A DNA stretch of 64,000 nucleotides, taken from NCBI RefSeq assembly GCF_000224145.3, contig NC_020178.2, positions 330,986 to 394,985 of the forward strand, written 5' to 3'. The notes beneath the pieces were generated by a model. The model searched no databases. It had not been told where the DNA came from and worked only from the letters and a program-made list of their open reading frames with translations. Source of the stretch: Ciona intestinalis (lineage: Eukaryota; Chordata; Ascidiacea; Phlebobranchia; Cionidae). Positions 61,101 through 64,000 of the stretch are shown here, one piece after another; within the stretch, counting starts at the first letter, position 1; every line of letters starts with the position of its first letter. The position numbers were made by a program, and so were the translations under genes.

Positions 61101-63992
61101 AACTGTGTCATGCAAATTTTTGGTGTCAGAGTAATGGGCCAACTCTGGCCTAAATCACAGGCCCCATGTCGTGCCTTACTGTAGGACCTCACCCATATAG
61201 AATACAACGTGCATATAAAAAATGCTGGGGTAATGGGCCAACTCTGGCCTAAATCCCAGGTACCATGGCATGGCTCACTGTAGGACCTCACCCATATAGA
61301 ATAGAATGCGCGCATACAATGTTGGGGTAATGGGCCAACTCTGGCCTAAATCCCAGGTCCCATGACATGACTCACTGTAGGACCTCACCCATATAGAATA
61401 CAACGTGCATATAAAAATGCTGGGGTAATTGGCCAACTCTGGCCTAAATCCCAGGTCCCATGGCATGGCTCACTGTAGGACCTCACCCATATAGAATAGA
61501 ATGTGCAAATACAATGTTGGGGTAATGGGCCAATCCTGGTCTAAATCTCAGGTCCCATGGCACGCCACTGTAGGACCTCACCCATATAGAACACAATAAA
61601 ATGTCTTCTTTATGGCCACACATATTTTTAGGATGAAAACTTTAAATCTGAACTTCTATTTTATTGTGTATGGGCACACCTAGGTCATGGAGAACTTATG
61701 AAGCATAAAAAGCTCTGTTTTCTCATGTGAATTGGACCAAAACCACATTTAAACCCACGTTTTGGTGTATATAGACTTCTGTATAAGCTAATGTTATATC
61801 ATTATTTTATGTAGTAATAAATATTATATACTAGTACTGCAAAATCCTTTTTAATGGTGCAATTTTTTGGTACTTGATTTTTTTTAGTAAAATGTAAAAA
61901 AAATGGGTATATGGGTATAACAGTTAGGATTTGGTACTAATTTTACTTATAGTTGTTAAACATAGGGAACCTCATTGTTTAATGTGGTGAATGCAATATA
62001 CTTTGGCTCTGCTTGTTTGTATAGACACCTAACAGCAGGGTAAACACTACTTTAAATATAAACATCTTGAAATTTATGTCTTTGAAGTGTATTTTGCATA
62101 GAATTACTGCAGTGAATAAAAGGTTATGCTTAAAATTACAATTATGAATCGTACATTGTATGTAGAATGGCTATAATGTATCCTGTTATATTCTGTGAAT
62201 AATGCAGACATCGCCACTACTATGTTATAATGGTTGGTTTGTGCATTGCATTTTAATGTTTTCTTTTAAATGTGTGGTACAGAGGTTACTGGTTTGAGCT
62301 TACCATTGTGGGCGTATGTGTTAATTAGAGACATTTAACAGCAATTGCTTTAACCCAGTGGTCACTAATGGGTTGTCTTAATTGTCAGACATACATTATA
62401 AAAGTTTTTTAAAATTTGAAAATATAATCACCACAAAGTTACATATGTGATAACTCATAAGCGGGCACGAGGTGTATGAAACAGAAGATCCGTGTTATAA
62501 TGACTGTCATTATCCCATCATGCGAAACTACATAAGTTACATTCATTTAATAAAAGTTGCATACATGGCAGCTCGTAAGCTGACATGAGGTTTACGTAAC
62601 AAAACACCAGTGTTATAATAACTATAATAACAAAAATATGTGTTCAACAAATATATATACTATATTTGTATGTTAAAAAAAATAACAAATATATGTTTAA
62701 CAGGTTACGTAGGAGTTGTGAACAGAAGCCAAAAAGACATTGACGGCAACAAAGACATTAAAGCTGCGTTGTCTGCTGAAAGACGCTTCTTTTTAAGCCA
62801 CCCTGCATACAGACACATGGCTGATAAATTGGGGACACCGTATTTGCAGAAAATACTGAATCAGGTATGCACAAAAATTGCCTTTATTTATTCGTTATAG
62901 TGAGCATTTACCCTAAAAAAACGATTTGAATCAAATGTTTTACATATTTTCTATGTTGTTTTGGCACAGCCTTTAGCATGCTAGATTATTGGTTACAGGT
63001 TCAAGGCTCGTCGCTGCTACCATTTTGGAAGCTTGTGACCTTGGACAAGACATTTAACGACAATTGCTCCAATTAAAAAAAAAAACATTAAAAAAACTAA
63101 AAAAAATGCCTACAGATTTGTAAATAGGATAACTTGTAAGCGGGCACATGGTGTATGAAACAGAACACCCGTGTTATAACGGCTGTCATTGCCCCACCAT
63201 GCAGGAATAGGCAGAGATAAAAATTCACTTTTTATTCCATATTCAGCAACTTACAAACCACATCAAAGAAACGTTGCCAGCCTTAAGGAACAAACTCCAG
63301 AAACAGATGATGGATATGGAAAAGGAAGTCGAAGAATTTAAAAACTTCAAACCTGATGATCCATCCAGGAAAACTAAGGCTATGTTACAGTAGGTTTACG
63401 TTTTGATACTGTAGCCCATTTTTACCAAGTATTATATAGTAGGGAAGTGGTAGATGGGACACTTTTCATTCTATTTTCTTGTCCCATTTGGTAGTAAGCA
63501 AAGAACATTCAAAGAATTATAAAACCATATCCTCACAACTCCCATAGACTGTTGTTACTTGTTAAAAACACAATCAGGATATTTTGATATTATGTGCCAA
63601 AGTTGTCCCATCTTCTCCCACCCTACTATATATATATATATATATTATACTTAATACTGTATAAATACTGTATGACATTTTGTTTACTTTGCTACATGCA
63701 AAATTAAATAAATTGTACTTAAACCATGCAACAGCAGCAAAAAAACAGCAGTCTTGTTGGAAAATCTGATACTTCTTTGTAAATTGTTTTCTGCATTTTT
63801 TATATCAAAAAATGCCCCTAAATTTCCTAAAAATTGTTTGTTTTTTTTCTTTCCAGAATGATCCAAGGATTTAACAACTCATTTGAGCAGTTAATTGAGG
63901 GTACAGGGGCTTCTATAGACACATTAGAGCTATCTGGGGGCGCGAAAATTAACCGGATATTCCATGAAAGATTCCCTTATGAGCTTGTAAAG
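55149..63992 (+). CDS. DNM: Dynamin, GTPase domain and start of stalk (3' part outside window)
   Basis: Large GTPase that pinches endocytic vesicles from the plasma membrane. Exons: 55149-55221, 56244-56334, 57323-57399, 59587-59736, 60186-60389, 60725-60823, 62704-62864, 63247-63389, 63857-63992, ending at a clean GT donor (63993). 378 codons are present; animal dynamins have about 850. Motifs: P-loop GGQSAGKSS (39-47), switch I with [11 protein letters not shown], switch [12 protein letters not shown]4 TKLD, G5 VNRSQKDID. The bundle/stalk entry [19 protein letters not shown] and the stalk [17 protein letters not shown] follow. Spacing matches classical dynamin 1/2/3, not the mitochondrial DRP1 or Mx types. 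The PH and proline-rich parts lie beyond the window, so which vertebrate paralogue is closest cannot be judged. Exon 1 is present twice around an assembly gap; only the left copy has the start codon. Confidence 0.95.
55340..55450 (-). mobile_element. SINE 3' half, dynamin intron 1 (also at 55990-56090)
   Basis: GGAATGAATGTAACTTATTT to GCACCTGGTGCCTATTTGCA. Both doubled blocks carry it, with small differences at the GCAAGTTATAATACC site. Confidence 0.72.
55760..55809. other. Assembly gap, 50 N
   Basis: Exactly 50 undetermined bases within dynamin intron 1. Confidence 0.99.
55810..55872 (+). other. Partial second copy of dynamin exon 1 (likely other haplotype)
   Basis: Identical to the last 63 bases of the exon at 55149-55221, cut at its 5' end by the gap. 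The flanking intron is also doubled (55157-55560 against 55810-56203) until the left copy diverges within a MITE. Confidence 0.82.
56100..56216. mobile_element. MITE right half, dynamin intron 1
   Basis: CATTCAAAGAAATATAAAAC to CCGTCTTGCCCCACAGTA, ending 27 nt before exon 2. The matching half at 55455-55560 lacks the terminal repeat. Confidence 0.74.
56415..56550. repeat. 131-bp repeat, single copy, dynamin intron 2
   Basis: GTGAATGCAATATACTTTGG and CACCTAACAGCAAGGTAATA. Confidence 0.8.
56832..57028. mobile_element. Full-length MITE, type-1, dynamin intron 2
   Basis: TATAGTAGGGTAGGGGAAGA to CATCTTTCCCAACCCCACTA. Confidence 0.8.
57540..57690 (+). repeat. SINE body fragment followed by ~98-bp repeat, dynamin intron 3
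   Basis: GGCGTATGTGTCCTTGGGCA and CCCAGTGGTCACTAATGGGT, then TAATGGACAACTCTGGCTTA and GGACCTTACCCATATAGAAT. Confidence 0.68.
58455..58605. repeat. Tandem array of a MITE right end, about 5 units, dynamin intron 3
   Basis: GAAAACATGGACCATTTTAC and close variants recur about every 31 bp, each followed by CCCAAA, before the final CCCCAACCTACTATG. This is the type-2 terminal segment repeated. Confidence 0.75.
58886..59372. repeat. 112-bp tandem array, about 4.3 units, dynamin intron 3
   Basis: AAATTGGTTGCACCAC at 58894 and 59006, with further starts near 59118, 59230 and 59342. Same family and period as 15749-16115. Confidence 0.92.
60416..60480 (+). mobile_element. SINE body scrap, dynamin intron 5
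   Basis: GCAAGACACTTATTGGGCGT to CTAATGCCAATGGGTTGTAG. Confidence 0.6.
60500..60681. mobile_element. MITE, slightly shortened left end, dynamin intron 5
   Basis: GACGGGGCACCTTTAGCACA to CATCTTCCCCCACCCTACTA. With the SINE scrap it accounts for most of the 335-bp intron. Confidence 0.78.
61131..61600. repeat. ~98-bp tandem array, about 5 units, dynamin intron 6 (reference array)
   Basis: GTAATGGGCCAACTCTGGCC (or a close variant) starts at 61131, 61230, 61327, 61425 and 61522. Units contain CCCAGGTCCCATGGCATG and GTAGGACCTCACCCATATAG. Confidence 0.92.
61940..62045. repeat. 131-bp repeat, single copy, dynamin intron 6
   Basis: TTGTTAAACATAGGGAACCT to CACCTAACAGCAGGGTAAA. Confidence 0.82.
62282..62635 (+). 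mobile_element. SINE copy followed by a second 3' half, dynamin intron 6
   Basis: Body TTACCATTGTGGGCGTATGT, core GGCACGAGGTGTATGAAACA, tail ACATTCATTTAAT. The second core GACATGAGGTTTACGTAACA reaches within about 70 nt of exon 7. Confidence 0.75.
62966..63215 (+). mobile_element. SINE copy with head, dynamin intron 7
   Basis: Head part TTAGCATGCTAGATTATTGG and GGTTCAAGGCTCG (B-box-like), core GTGTATGAAACAGAACACCC. It ends about 30 nt from the exon 8 acceptor, sense. Confidence 0.75.
63433..63632. mobile_element. Full-length MITE, type-1, dynamin intron 8
   Basis: TATATAGTAGGGAAGTGGTA to CATCTTCTCCCACCCTACTA, followed by a (TA)n run. Confidence 0.8.
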
Positions 63993-64000
63993 GTGAGAGT

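Overview
The window is animal nuclear DNA, most likely from a tunicate of the genus Ciona (C. intestinalis/robusta type). The evidence is AT-rich sequence, genes split into many short exons by small introns, conserved animal gene families, very dense short repeats (a tRNA-derived SINE with an ATTC tail and ~190-bp inverted-repeat MITEs), and two 50-N draft-assembly gaps. The species is an inference; the gene calls do not depend on it. Every exon chain below was joined by hand. Reading phase is kept across every junction, with one exception: a single-base frameshift in the last visible sulfotransferase exon.

Layout. 213-3064 (-): cytosolic sulfotransferase, 3' end outside the window. 6252-10058 (-) and 12621-16688 (+): a head-to-head pair of small membrane proteins with the same plan (signal peptide, CUB, LDL-receptor class A, Thr/Pro stalk, one membrane helix, short tail). 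21018-26141 (+): a compact TP53INP1/2 homologue, an autophagy/transcription cofactor. 28621-37485 (-): a 15-exon SLC22-type organic ion transporter, convergent with TP53INP. 40167-48235 (+): soluble inorganic pyrophosphatase, whose first two exons occur twice around an assembly gap. 52168-53402 (+): a two-exon EamA/DMT transporter resembling SLC35G. 55149 to the right edge (+): the N-terminal 378 codons of dynamin, with its first exon also doubled around a gap.

The genes are unrelated housekeeping or signalling genes, not a pathway cluster. The only evident functional and evolutionary unit is the divergent CUB-LDLa pair. Almost everything between exons is repeat: the SINE, the MITE in two end-types, one hAT-type element with a perfect 8-bp target duplication, and tandem arrays with periods of 31, 71, about 98, 112 and 131 bp.

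The most interesting patterns are these. SINE ATTC tails lie repeatedly just upstream of splice acceptors in sense orientation. Some introns consist almost entirely of mobile elements. The pyrophosphatase has two in-frame starts that would give a mitochondrial and a cytosolic form. The TP53INP acceptor/start-codon module is duplicated. I found no defence system, CRISPR array or gene cluster of unknown type.
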